In this document: piece by piece, positions 1-9,415 of the stretch
How positions within the stretch are numbered: position 1 is the first letter of the stretch
Layout: each line of letters starts with the position of its first letter
Assembly (NCBI RefSeq): GCF_030272615.1
Contig: NW_026728905.1
Span: 480,001 to 500,000 of the forward strand
Direction of reading: 5' to 3'
Source of the DNA: Cryptomeria japonica
Taxonomy: Eukaryota; Streptophyta; Pinopsida; Cupressales; Cupressaceae
DNA: 20,000 bases
Made by a program: the position numbers and the translations under genes
The notes under the pieces: model-generated
What the model was told of the DNA's origin: nothing
The model's input: the letters and a program-made list of their open reading frames with translations, nothing else
Databases searched by the model: none

Positions 1-360
1 CCTTATCCCGCGGTGCGTCCGACACACAGAAATTTCCAAGGCGGCCAAGGAGCCTCCCCGCATAGCAATCGGGGTGTGAGGTTACGGATGCAGCATTGAT
101 AGCAATCGAGGTGGGAGGCGAAGGATGCAGAAGTGAGAGCCGAGGGATGTAGCAGAGATAGCAATCGGGGTGTGTGATGCAGAAGAGATAGCAATCGAGG
201 TGTGCGGTGGGAAGGGCCCAGCAGCCAGAATGCATGAAGCGACGGATGAAGCAGTGATGACAACCGGGCTGTGAGGAGAGGAGGGATGCAGCCAAGAAAG
301 CAATCAGGGCTCGAGGCAAGGGATGCATCAAGGATAGCAATCATGTTGTGAGGCGAGATT
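1..360. repeat. Decayed short-period repeat derived from the 188-bp unit
   Basis: The first bases (CCTTATCCCGCG, then GTCCGACACACAG) are a diverged copy of the 188-bp unit found to the right. From about 60 the sequence becomes irregular reiterations of a single piece of that unit: ATAGCAATCGGGGTGTGAGG or a close variant recurs near 63, 99, 158, 189, 298 and 335, each time joined to a GGATGCAGC-like stretch. Spacing is uneven (about 30-60 bp, with larger gaps). This looks like a secondary expansion of a sub-segment of about 37 bp, followed by decay. No gene is seen here; the minus-strand open frames are repeat artefacts. Confidence 0.75.
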
Positions 361-734
361 CCAAAGGCTAAACGTGAGAGGCTGCAGGGTCGACTCAGAG
401 AGGTCTATGCATGTGAGAGGCTGAAAGCAAGGTCAACTCGGAGCGGTCTATGCATCGGGCGCGCTTGGGGCGACTACCAGTGCCAACCCCTTATCCCGCG
501 ACGCGTCCGACAAAGAGAACGTTCCAAGGCGGCAGAGGAGGTTACCAGCCGAAGGATGCAGTAGCAATAACAGGTATAGTTCCGCGGCGGCCGAGAAGAC
601 TCACCGCATAGGAATCGGGATGCGAGGCGAGGGATGCGGCGGGAAGGCCCCGACGGCTAAACGGAAGAGGCTGCAGGGCCGCCTCGGAATGGTCCAAGCA
701 TCGGACGCGATTGGGACGACTACCAGTGCCAACC
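361..734. repeat. Diverged outer units of the 188-bp array
   Basis: Two partial, degraded copies of the 188-bp unit. A run of CTAAACGTGAGAGGCTGCAGGG and its repeat near 405 match the GCTAGACGGAAGAGGCTTCAGGG part of the unit. The landmark CCTTATCCCGCG occurs at 489, but the next is 246 bp on (735) instead of 188. The extra 58 bp comes from a partial second copy of the TAGTTCC-GGCGGCCGAG segment around 570-600. The divergence fits the edge of an array that unequal exchange no longer homogenises. Confidence 0.75.
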
Positions 735-3700
735 CCTTATCCCGCGATGCGTCCGATACACAGATAGTTCCAAGGCGGCCGAGGAGCCTCACCGCATATC
801 AATCGGGGTGCGAGGCGAGGGATGGGGCGGGAAGGCCCCAACGGCTAGACGGAAGAGGCTTCAGGGCCACCTCGGAATGCTCCAAGCATCGGACGCGCTT
901 GGGGCGACTACCAGTGCCAACCCCTTATCCCGCGATGCGTCCGATACACAGATGGTTCCAAGGCGGCCGAGGAGCCTCACCGCATAGCAATCGGGGGTGC
1001 GAGGCGAGGGATGGGGCGGGAAGGCCCCAACGGCTAGACGGAAGAGGCTTCAGGGCCGCCTCGGAATGGTCCAAGCATCGGACGCGCTTGGGGCGACTAC
1101 CAGTGACAACCCCTCATCCCGCGATGCGTCCGATACGAAGATGGTTCCAAGGCGGCCGAGGAGCCTCACCGCATAGCAATCGGGGTGCGAGGTGGGGGAT
1201 GCGGCGAGATGGCCCCAACGGCTAGACGGAAGAGGCCACAGGGCCGCGTCGGAATAGTCCAAGCATCGGACGCGCTTGGGGCGACTACCAGTGACAACCC
1301 CTTATCCCGCGATGCGTCCGATACGAAGATAGTTCCAAGGCGGCCGAGGAGCCTCACCGCATAGCAATCCGGGTGCGAGGTGGGGGATGCGGCGAGATGG
1401 CCCCAACGGCTAGACGGAAGAGGCTGCAGGGCCGCCTCGGAATAGTCCAAGCATCGGACGCGCTTGGGGCGACTACCAGTGACAACCCCTTATCCCGCGA
1501 TGCTTCCGATACGAAGACAGTTCCAAGGCGGCCGAGGAGCCTCACCGCATAGCAATGGGGGTGCGAGGTGAGGGATGCGGCGAGATGGCCCCAACGGCTA
1601 GACGGAAGAGGCCACAGGGCCGCCTCGGAATAGTCCAAGCATCGGACGCGCTTGGGGCGACTACCAGTGACAACCCCTTATCCCGCGATGCATCCGATAC
1701 GAAGATAGTTCCCAGGCGGCCGAGGAGCCTCACCGCATAGCAATCGGGGTGCGAGGCGAGGGATGCGGCGAGATGGCCCCAAAGGGTAGACGGAAGAGGC
1801 TGCGGGGCCGCCTCGGAATAGTCCAAGCATCGAACGCGCTTGGGGCGACTACCACTGCCAACCCCTTATCCCGCGATGCGTCCGATACACAGATAGTTCC
1901 GAGGCGGCCGAGGAGCTGGGGGATGCGGCGAGATGGCCCCAACGGCTAGACGGAAGAGGCTGCAGGGCCGCCTCGGAATAGTCCAAGCATCGGACGCGCT
2001 TGGGGCGACTACCAGTGACAACCCCTTATCCCGCGATGCGTCCGATACACAGATAGTTCCGAGGCGGCCAAGGAGCCTCACCGCATAGCAATCGTGGTGC
2101 GAGGTGGGGGATGCAGCGAGATGGCCCCAACGGCTAGACGGAAGAGGCTGCAGGGCCGCCTCAGAATGGTCCAAGCATCGGACGCGCTTGGGGCGACTAC
2201 CACTGCCAACCCCTTATCCCGCGATGCGTCCGATACACAGATAGTTCCAAGGCGGCCGAGGAGCCTCACCGAATAGCAATCGGGGTGCGAGGCGAGGGAT
2301 GCGGCGAGAAAGCCCCAACGGCTAGAGGGAAGAGGCTTCAGGTCCGCCTCGGAATGGTCCAAGCATCGGACGCGCTTGGGGCGACTACCAGTGACAACCC
2401 CTTATCCCGCGACGCGTCCGATACACAGATAGTTCCAAGGCGGCCGAGGAGCCTCACCGCATAGCAATCGGGGTGCGAGGCGAGGGATGCGGCGAGAAGG
2501 ACCCAACGGCTAGACGGAAGAGGCTTCAGGGCCGCCTCGGAATGGTCCAAGCATCGGACGCGCTTGGGGCGACTACCAGTGACAACCCCTTATCCCGCGA
2601 CGCGTCCGATACACAGATAGTTCCAAGGCGGCCGAGGAGCCTCACCGCATAGCAATCGGGGTGCGAGGCGAGGGATGCGGCGAGAAGGACCCAACGGCTA
2701 GACGGAAGAGGCTTCAGGTCCGCCTCGGAATGGTCCAAGCATCGGACGCGCTTGGGGCGACTACCAGTGACAACCCCTTATCCCGCGACGCGTCCGATAC
2801 ACAGATAGTTCCAAGGCGGCCGAGGAGCCTCACCGCATAGCAATCGGGGTGCGAGGCGAGGGATGCGGCGAGAAGGACCCAACGGCTAGACGGAAGAGGC
2901 TTCAGGGCCGCCTCGGAATGGTCCAAGCATCGGACGCGCTTGGGGCGACTACCAGTGACAACCCCTTATCCCGCGATGCGTCCGATACACAGATAGTTCC
3001 AAGGCGGCCGAGGAGCCTCACCGCATAGCAATCGGGGTGCGAGGCGAGGGATGCGGCGAGAAGGACCCAACGGCTAGACGGAAGAGGCTTCAGGGCCGCC
3101 TCGGAATGGTCCAAGCATCGGACGCGCTTGGGGCGACTACCAGTGACAACCCCTTATCCCGCGACGCGTCCGATACACAGATAGTTCCAAGGCGGCCGAG
3201 GAGCCTCACCGCATAGCAATCGGGGTGCGAGGCGAGGGATGCGGCAAGAAGGACCCAACGGCTAGACGGAAGAGGCTTCAGGGCCGCCTCGGAATGGTCC
3301 AAGCATCGGACGCGCTTGGGGCGACTACCAGTGACAACCCCTTATCCCGCGACGCGTCCGATACACAGATAGTTCCAAGGCGGCCGAGGAGCCTCACCGC
3401 ATAGCAATCGGGGTGCGAGGCGAGGGATGCGGCGAGAAGGACCCAACGGCTAGACGGAAGAGGCTTCAGGTCCGCCTCGGAATGGTCCAAGCATCGGACG
3501 CGCTTGGGGCGACTACCAGTGACAACCCCTTATCCCGCGACGCGTCCGATACACAGATAGTTCCAAGGCGGCCGAGGAGCCTCACCGCATAGCAATCGGG
3601 GTGCGAGGCGAGGGATGCGGCGAGAAGGACCCAACGGCTAGACGGAAGAGGCTTCAGGGCCGCCTCGGAATGGTCCAAGCATCGGACGCGCTTGGGGCGA

Positions 3701-5290
3701 CTACCAGTGACAACCCCTTATCCCGCGACGCGTCCGATACACAGATAGTTCCAAGGCGGCCGAGGAGCCTCACCGCATAGCAATCGGGGTGCGAGGCGAG
3801 GGATGCGGCGAGAAGGACCCAACGGCTAGACGGAAGAGGCTTCAGGGCCGCCTCGGAATGGTCCAAGCATCGGACGCGCTTGGGGCGACTACCAGTGACA
3901 ACCCCTTATCCCGCGATGCGTCCGATACACAGATAGTTCCAAGGCGGCCGAGGAGCCTCACCGCATAGCAATCGGGGTGCGAGGCGAGGGATGCGGCGAG
4001 AAGGACCCAACGGCTAGACGGAAGAGGCTTCAGGGCCGCCTCGGAATGGTCCAAGCATCGGACGCGCTTGGGGCGACTACCAGTGACAACCCCTTATCCC
4101 GCGACGCGTCCGATACACAGATAGTTCCAAGGCGGCCGAGGAGCCTCACCGCATAGCAATCGGGGTGCGAGGCGAGGGATGCGGCGAGAAGGACCCAACG
4201 GCTAGACGGAAGAGGCTTCAGGGCCGCCTCGGAATGGTCCAAGCATCGGACGCGCTTGGGGCGACTACCAGTGACAACCCCTTATCCCGCGACGCGTCCG
4301 ATACACAGATAGTTCCAAGGCGGCCGAGGAGCCTCACCGCATAGCAATCGGGGTGCGAGGCGAGGGATGCGGCGAGAAGGACCCAACGGCTAGACGGAAG
4401 AGGCTTCAGGGCCGCCTCGGAATGGTCCAAGCATCGGACGCGCTTGGGGCGACTACCAGTGACAACCCCTTATCCCGCGACGCGTCCGATACACAGATAG
4501 TTCCAAGGCGGCCGAGGAGCCTCACCGCATAGCAATCGGGGTGCGAGGCGAGGGATGCGGCGAGAAGGACCCAACGGCTAGACGGAAGAGGCTTCAGGGC
4601 CGCCTGGGAATGGTCCATGCATCGCACGCGCTTGGGGCGACTACCAGTGACAACCCCTTATCCCGCGACGCGTCCGATACACAGATAGTTCCAAGGCGGC
4701 CGAGGAGCCTCACCGCATAGCAATCGGGGTGCGAGGCGAGGGATGCGGCGAGAAGGACCCAACGGCTAGACGGAAGAGGCTTCAGGGCCGCCTCGGAATG
4801 GTCCAAGCATCGGACGCGCTTGGGGCGACTACCAGTGACAACCCCTTATCCCGCGACGCGTCCGATACACAGATAGTTCCAAGGCGGCCGAGGAGCCTCA
4901 CCGCATAGCAATCGGGGTGCGAGTCGAGGGATGCGGCGAGAAGGACCCAACGGCTAGACGGAAGAGGCTTCAGGGCCGCCTCGGAATGGTCCAAGCATCG
5001 GACGCGCTTGGGGCGACTACCAGTGACAACCCCTTATCCCGCGATGCGTCTGATACACAGATAGTTCCAAGGCGGCCGAGGAGCCTCACCGCATAGCAAT
5101 CGGGGTGCGAGGCAAGGGATGCGGCGAGAAGGACCCAACGGCTAGACGGAAGAGGCTTCAGGGCCGCCTCGGAATGGTCCAAGCATCGGACGCGCTTGGG
5201 GCGACTACCGTTGCCAACCCCTTATCCCGCGATGCGTCTGATACACAGATAGTTCCGAGGCGGCCGAGGAGCCTCACCGCATAGCAATCG
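735..5290. repeat. 188-bp tandem repeat array
   Basis: The landmark CCTTATCCCGCG (one copy reads CCTCATCCCGCG) occurs at 735, 923, 1112, 1300, 1488, 1676, 1864, 2024 and 2212, and then every 188 bp exactly to 5220, giving 25 units. One unit (1864-2023) is 28 bp shorter, having lost most of the CCTCACCGCATAGCAATCGG part. Units from about 2400 to 5000 are almost identical, while both ends carry more substitutions. Many variants are C/T at CpG sites (GCGACGCG against GCGATGCG), as expected of methylated DNA. Each unit holds a minus-strand open frame of about 70 codons; since 188 is not a multiple of 3, successive frames are out of phase, so these are not genes. If the leftward promoters nearby are real, this array lies in the 35S leader (external transcribed spacer) or in the spacer just downstream of them. 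Satellite DNA unrelated to rDNA is the alternative. Confidence 0.95.
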
Positions 5291-5539
5291 GGTTGCGAGG
5301 CAGATTATTGGGAAGGGAACCCCCTGGGATGCGGCTCAAGCAGTGCCCAAAGGGACTGGAATGCGGAATCACATCGAGAGACCCAAATGCTATACGAGGG
5401 CTCAAATCGAATTATCGATTTGGCCACGACATGGACGCATCGGAACGACTACCTTTGCCGAACCACTCGCAATTGCATCCATACCGAAACCAATAGACAT
5501 TTCCGTTAGAGCCCTCGCATAGCATTCGGGAATCTCGCA

Positions 5540-5629
5540 TGCCCCTCTAAATCGACCAATGCTGGCGCTCAACGAAAATCCGAGCGCTACCACCGTTCGA
5601 GCGCCAGCATTGGTCGAGTTAGAGGGGCA
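5540..5629. repeat. Near-perfect 35/36-bp inverted repeat (foldback)
   Basis: Bases 5540-5574 and 5594-5629 are reverse complements apart from one mismatch and a single-base bulge, with a 19-base loop. The core of each arm is CGACCAATGCTGGCGCTC and its complement. The inner end of the element is about 36 bp from the TATATAGGGG element at 5654-5666. If transcription runs leftward from there, the foldback lies in the first 130 nt or so of the transcript. Confidence 0.9.
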
Positions 5630-5653
5630 CGGGGGAGAATGCTCCAGTCAACA

Positions 5654-5666
5654 CCTCCCCTATATA
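5654..5666 (-). promoter_or_regulatory. Pol I-like promoter element 1 (TATATAGGGGAGG)
   Basis: Read on the minus strand this is TATATAGGGGAGG, matching the plant RNA polymerase I initiator consensus TATATA(A/G)GGG, in which transcription starts at or near the last A. It is the leftmost of 13 copies and so would be the one closest to an 18S gene if the 35S unit lies to the left. The other reading is a plus-strand pol II TATA box (CTATATAAG). The motif is seen directly; its activity is inferred. Confidence 0.55.
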
Positions 5667-6036
5667 AGTTATTTGTCCGATTCTCGCACAACCGTAGTCT
5701 GCCTCGTCGAATCAAACAACGGTCCCAGATTCCGACTTCCGTTCCGTAGAGACCCAAAAGCTAGATGGAGGCTCGCAAGAAAGAGAGTCGGCGCATAGCA
5801 ATCGGGTTTCTCGAACGTTTAGGGACCGAGCTCACTTGCGGATAGGGCAAAATCCGCCAAGCAACCCAAAAGCTAGACGGGGGCTCGAATCGAATCGCCT
5901 AGGCGGCCACAACAACGACGTGTTGGATCGACTACCAGTGCCAAACCATTCAGCAAGACTAGTCTGTGTCGAGGCCGGATAGAGATTCTCAGAGAGCGCC
6001 CGTATAGCATTTAGGAGACCTGCCGCGTCCCTCACA

Positions 6037-6107
6037 CTCGACAAATGGTGGTGCACGTTTATAAATCCGAGCGATCCCAACCCTTTCAAGCACCAACATC
6101 GGTCGAG
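6037..6107. repeat. Imperfect inverted repeat, second promoter unit
   Basis: Arms 6037-6054 and 6090-6107 pair at 15 of 18 positions. This is the counterpart of the stronger foldback at 5540-5629 and keeps almost the same distance (37 bp) to its TATATAGGGG element at 6144-6156. Confidence 0.7.
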
Positions 6108-6143
6108 ATAGAGGGGCACAGAGGGGGCTGCGTGAGACAACAC

Positions 6144-6156
6144 AGTCCCCTATATA
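6144..6156 (-). promoter_or_regulatory. Pol I-like promoter element 2 (TATATAGGGGACT)
   Basis: The only copy in which AGG after the G-run is replaced by ACT. The TATATAGGGG core is intact, and the flank AACTTATATAG matches elements 1 and 3. Confidence 0.5.
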
Positions 6157-6477
6157 AGTTATTTGTCCGATTCTCACACATCCGAAGAATGGTCATCAAA
6201 TCGGACAACAGCCCAAACTTCCGACTTCCGTCCCAGAAAGCCCAAGAGCTATCTAAAACGTTCATGGCCGGAACTCGATCGCGGCTATACCAGTCCGCCA
6301 AGCAACCCAAAAGCTAGACTGGAGCTCTAGTCGAATCACCTCTGTGGCCATTGCAAGGACGTGTTGGAGCGACTACCATTGCCGAACCATTCCGCAGGTC
6401 GAGTCCATACCAAGGCCGCATAGAGATTCACGATGAGCTCCTGCATAGCAATCAGGAGACTTGCCGTGTCCATCACA

Positions 6478-6547
6478 ATCGATAAATCCTGGTGCAAGAT
6501 TTTTGCATCCGAGCGCTCCAACCAGTCGAGCACCAGCATCAATCGAC
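6478..6547. repeat. Imperfect inverted repeat, third promoter unit
   Basis: Arms 6478-6495 and 6530-6547 pair at 14 of 18 positions. It sits 38 bp from the TATATAGGGG element at 6585-6597, the same place as in the other two units. Confidence 0.65.
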
Positions 6548-6584
6548 ATAAACGGGCACGGGGGGAGGATGCTCGAGAACACTA

Positions 6585-6597
6585 CCTCCCCTATATA
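6585..6597 (-). promoter_or_regulatory. Pol I-like promoter element 3
   Basis: Minus-strand TATATAGGGGAGG in the third long unit, 441 bp from element 2. It shares the flank AACTTATATAG with elements 1 and 2, whereas elements 4-12 read AGCTTATATAG. Confidence 0.5.
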
Positions 6598-6732
6598 AGT
6601 TATTTGTCCGATTCTCAAGCAGCCGAAGTCTGGTCATCGAATCGGGTCAAAGACCACAACTTCCGACTTTACCCACAATGCAAGTCATCGAATCGAACAT
6701 CGGCCCCCGAGTCGGACTCCATGCGTATGTCA

Positions 6733-7020
6733 GGTCATCGGACCCAAATTCCGCCTTCCTGCGCATGGCGGGCCATCAATATCAACTCGGTCATCGGACC
6801 CAAACTCCGCCTTTCTGCGCATGGCACGCCTTCAAATCGGTCATCGGACCCAAATTCCGCCTTCCTGTGCATGGCGGGCCATCAACATCAACTCGGTCAT
6901 CGGACCCAAATTCCGCCTTTCTGCGCATGGCACGCCATCAACTCGGTCATCGGACCCAAATTCCGCCTTCCTGCGCATGGCAGGTCATCGGACACAAATT
7001 CAGACCTCGCCAATATGCCT
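6733..7020. repeat. Tandem repeat of alternating 56- and 50-bp units
   Basis: GGTCATCGGACCCAAA starts at 6733, 6789, 6839, 6895 and 6945, with a diverged sixth copy at 6983. The spacings are 56, 50, 56, 50 and 38. The long units contain GGCGGGCCATCAAYATCAACTC and the short ones GGCACGCC with a shorter tail, so the real period is a 106-bp dimer present about twice. The same GGTCATCGGACC block also occurs once or twice in each 311-bp promoter unit to the right, so this looks like a local expansion of part of that unit. Open frames here are repeat shadows. Confidence 0.85.
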
Positions 7021-7129
7021 ACGTATCGAATCGGTCATCGGACCCAACTTCCGACTTCATCCATACTGTAGGGTCTTTGAGGTTGGCGCGGTGCGCTCAA
7101 CCCGGGGAGTCGACCCATCGAAGCATACA

Positions 7130-7142
7130 CCTCCCCTATATA
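7130..7142 (-). promoter_or_regulatory. Pol I-like promoter element 4
   Basis: Minus-strand TATATAGGGGAGG, preceded on that strand by CGGACAAATAGCT. First of four copies in exact 311-bp register. Confidence 0.5.
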
Positions 7143-7440
7143 AGCTATTTGTCCGATTCCCACACCTGTGTAGTTTGCACCTCTGACCAGGACATCGACC
7201 CCAACTTCCGAACTCGACTGCAACGACGGCACCAGCGCCTTGGTGCGCACCTTGCGACGCACAGTCCCAACATTCGCCTTCCTGCACATGGCAGGTCATC
7301 GGACCCAAATTCCGACCTCGCGAGTATGCCTACATATCGAATCGGTCATCGGACACAACTTCCGACTTCATCCATACCGTAGGGTCTTTGAGGTTGGCGC
7401 GGTGCGCTCAACCCGGGGAGTCGACCCAACGAAGCATACA

Positions 7441-7453
7441 CCTCCCCTATATA
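7441..7453 (-). promoter_or_regulatory. Pol I-like promoter element 5
   Basis: Minus-strand TATATAGGGGAGG, 311 bp from element 4, with both flanks almost identical over the whole unit. Confidence 0.5.
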
Positions 7454-7751
7454 AGCTATTTGTCCGATTCCCACACCTGTGTAGTTTGCACCTCCGATCA
7501 GGACATCGACCCCAACTTCCGAACTCGCCTGCAACGACCGAACCAGCGCCTTGGTGCGCACCTTGCAACGCACAGTGCCAACATTCGCCTTCCTGCACAT
7601 GGCAGGTCATCGGACCCAAATTCCGACCTCGCGAGTATGCCTACATATCGAATCGGTCATCGGACCCAACTTCCGACTTCATCCATACCGTAGGGTCTTT
7701 GAGGTTGGCGCGGTGCGCTCAACCCGGGGAGTCGACCCAACGAAGCATACA

Positions 7752-7764
7752 CCTCCCCTATATA
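7752..7764 (-). promoter_or_regulatory. Pol I-like promoter element 6
   Basis: Minus-strand TATATAGGGGAGG, 311 bp from element 5. Confidence 0.5.
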
Positions 7765-8062
7765 AGCTATTTGTCCGATTCCCACACCTGTGTAGCTTGC
7801 ACCTCCGATCAGGACATCGACCCCAACTTCCGAACTCGACTAAAAAGACCGCACCAGCACCTTGGTGTGCACCTTGCAACGCACAGTGCCAACATTCGCC
7901 TTCCTGCACATGGCAGGTCATCGGACCCAAATTCCGACCTCATGAGCATACCTACTAATCGAATCGGTCATCGGACCCAACTTCCGACTTCATCCATACC
8001 GTAGGGTCTTTGAGGTTGGCGCGGTGCGCTCAACCTGGGGAGTCGACCCATCGAAGCATACA

Positions 8063-8075
8063 CCTCCCCTATATA
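8063..8075 (-). promoter_or_regulatory. Pol I-like promoter element 7
   Basis: Minus-strand TATATAGGGGAGG, 311 bp from element 6. It is the last before the 38/52-bp array; the next element is 869 bp away. Confidence 0.5.
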
Positions 8076-8186
8076 AGCTATTTGTCCGATTCCGACACCT
8101 GTGTAGTTTGCACCTCCGCTCAGGACATCGACCCCAACTTCCGAACTCGCCTGCAACGACCGAACCAGCGCCTTGGTGCGCACCAA

Positions 8187-8800
8187 AAGTGCGCACTTTT
8201 GGAGGGCACTTTTGTGCGCTCCAAAGGTGCGCACTTTTGGAGGGCACTTTTGTGCGCTCCAAAGGTGCGCACTTTTGGAGGGCACTTTTTGGAGGGCACT
8301 TTTGTGCGCTCCAAAGGTGCGCACTTTTGGAGGGCACTTTTTGGAGGGCACTTTTCTGCGCTCCAAAGGTGCGCACTTTTGGAGGGCACTTTTTGGAGGG
8401 CACTTTTCTGCGCTCCAAAGGTGCGCACTTTTGGAGGGCACTTTTTGGAGGGCACTTTTCTGCGCTCCAAAGGTGCGCACTTTTGGAGGGCACTTTTTGG
8501 AGGGCACTTTTCTGCGCTCCAAAGGTGCGCACTTTTGGAGGGCACTTTTGTGCACTCCAAAGGTGCACACTTTTGGAGGGCACTTTTTGGAGGGCACTTT
8601 TCTGCACTCCAAAGGTGCGCACTTTTGGAGGGCACTTTTTGGAGGGCACTTTTGTGCGCTCCAAAGGTGCGCACTTTTGGAGGGCACTTTTTGGAGGGCA
8701 CTTTTGTGCGCTCCAAAGGTGCGCACTTTTGGAGGGCACTTTTGTGCACTCCAAAGGTGCGCACTTTTGGAGGGCACTTTTCCTGCGCTCCAAAGGTGCA
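8187..8800. repeat. 38/52-bp tandem array of partly palindromic units
   Basis: The landmark CCAAAGGTG starts at 8221, 8259, 8311, 8363, 8415, 8467, 8519, 8557, 8609, 8661, 8713, 8751 and 8790. Spacings are 38 or 52 bp (once 39). The long form differs from the short by an internal 14-bp duplication, TTTGGAGGGCACTT. Each unit contains CTCCAAAGGTGCGCAC followed by TTTTGGAG, so it is close to self-complementary. The array begins at a GGTGCGCACC palindrome inside a 311-bp promoter unit and adds about 558 bp to it. Because the units contain no stop codons, frames of more than 200 codons are open on both strands; none is a credible gene. Confidence 0.93.
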
Positions 8801-8931
8801 CACCTAGGTGAGCACCTTCGACCACACCTTGTAGCACACCAAACTCTGACTTTCGACTTCATCCGCAATGCAGGGTCTTTGAGGTTGGCGCAATGCGCAC
8901 AACCAGGGGAGTCGACCCATCAAACCCAACA

Positions 8932-8944
8932 CCTCCCCTATATA
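8932..8944 (-). promoter_or_regulatory. Pol I-like promoter element 8
   Basis: Minus-strand TATATAGGGGAGG, first of the 157-bp group. On that strand it is followed by TGTTGGGTTTGATGGGTCGAC instead of the TGTATGCTTCG seen after elements 4-7. Confidence 0.5.
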
Positions 8945-9088
8945 AGCTATTTGTCTGATTCTCATACATGCGTAGCCTGCAGGAGCAATTAGGACATCGA
9001 CCCCAACTTTCGGCTTCTAAACGAAAACAAGGTCTTTGAGGTTGGTGTAATGCGAACAACTAGGGGAGTCAACCCATCAAACCCAACA

Positions 9089-9101
9089 CCTCCCCTATAT
9101 A
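9089..9101 (-). promoter_or_regulatory. Pol I-like promoter element 9
   Basis: Minus-strand TATATAGGGGAGG, 157 bp from element 8. Confidence 0.5.
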
Positions 9102-9245
9102 AGCTATTTGTCTGATTCTCATACATGTGTAGTCTACAGGAGCAATTAGGACATCGACCCCAACTTTTGACTTCTTAACGAAAACAAGGTCTTTGAGGTT
9201 GACGTAATGCGCACAACCAGGGGAGTCGACCCATCAAACCCAACA

Positions 9246-9258
9246 CCTCCCCTATATA
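9246..9258 (-). promoter_or_regulatory. Pol I-like promoter element 10
   Basis: Minus-strand TATATAGGGGAGG, 157 bp from element 9. Confidence 0.5.
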
Positions 9259-9402
9259 AGCTATTTGTCCGATTCTCATACATGTGTAGCCTACAGGAGC
9301 CATTAGGACATTGACCCCAACTTTTGACTTCTTAACGAAAACAAGGTCTTTGAGGTTGGCGTAATGCGCACAACCAAGGGAGTTGACCCATCAAACCCAA
9401 CA

Positions 9403-9415
9403 CCTCCCCTATATA
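9403..9415 (-). promoter_or_regulatory. Pol I-like promoter element 11
   Basis: Minus-strand TATATAGGGGAGG, 157 bp from element 10. Confidence 0.5.

Larger units (their letters stand above)
5291..6732. repeat. Three diverged promoter-bearing repeat units of about 440-490 bp
   Basis: Three related units follow one another. Each has, in plus-strand order: an ACCCAAAAGCTAGA-like start (5382, 5866, 6305), a CGACTACCNNTGCC block (near 5444, 5929 and 6370), a CATAGCAAT-like block, a foldback of 18 bp or more per arm, and a CCCCTATATAAGTTATTTG element (5657, 6147, 6588). Distances between the last elements are 490 and 441 bp. The order CTAGACGG - CGACTACCAGTGCCAA - CATAGCAAT is the same as in the 188-bp unit, so the two families share ancestry. 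An extra partial copy of the GCTAGA and CATAGCAATCGGG blocks lies at 5753-5815. From 6660 to 6732 the sequence grades into the next repeat. No coding gene is seen. Confidence 0.8.
7021..8186. repeat. 311-bp tandem units, each with one Pol I-like element
   Basis: Nearly identical units with a 311-bp period; the TATATA elements at 7130, 7441, 7752 and 8063 are exactly 311 bp apart. Plus-strand order within a unit: GGTCATCGGACCCAACTTCC, TAGGGTCTTTGAGGTTGGCG, GGGGAGTCGACCCA, CCTCCCCTATATAAGC, CACACCTGTGTAG, GGACATCGACCCCAACTTCC and CCTTGGTGCGCACC. The fourth unit is broken after CCTTGGTGCGCACC (8183) by the 38/52-bp array. Predicted proteins of 84-254 aa across this region are frame readings of the repeats and have no recognisable domain. 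Confidence 0.9.

Noticed and set aside
2338-5182. A series of nearly identical 70-codon minus-strand frames every 188 bp
   Set aside because: 188 is not a multiple of 3, so each frame is out of phase with the next and they overlap by 25 bases. They are a by-product of the satellite, not a family of small genes.
735-5290. CRISPR-like array
   Set aside because: The whole 188-bp period is conserved, with no short repeat alternating with variable spacers. The context is also a eukaryotic nuclear genome.
7968-8992. Frames of 212-322 codons on both strands over the 38/52-bp array
   Set aside because: Open in both directions at once because the units contain no stop codon. The unit lengths (38 and 52) are not multiples of 3, so no stable protein repeat is maintained.
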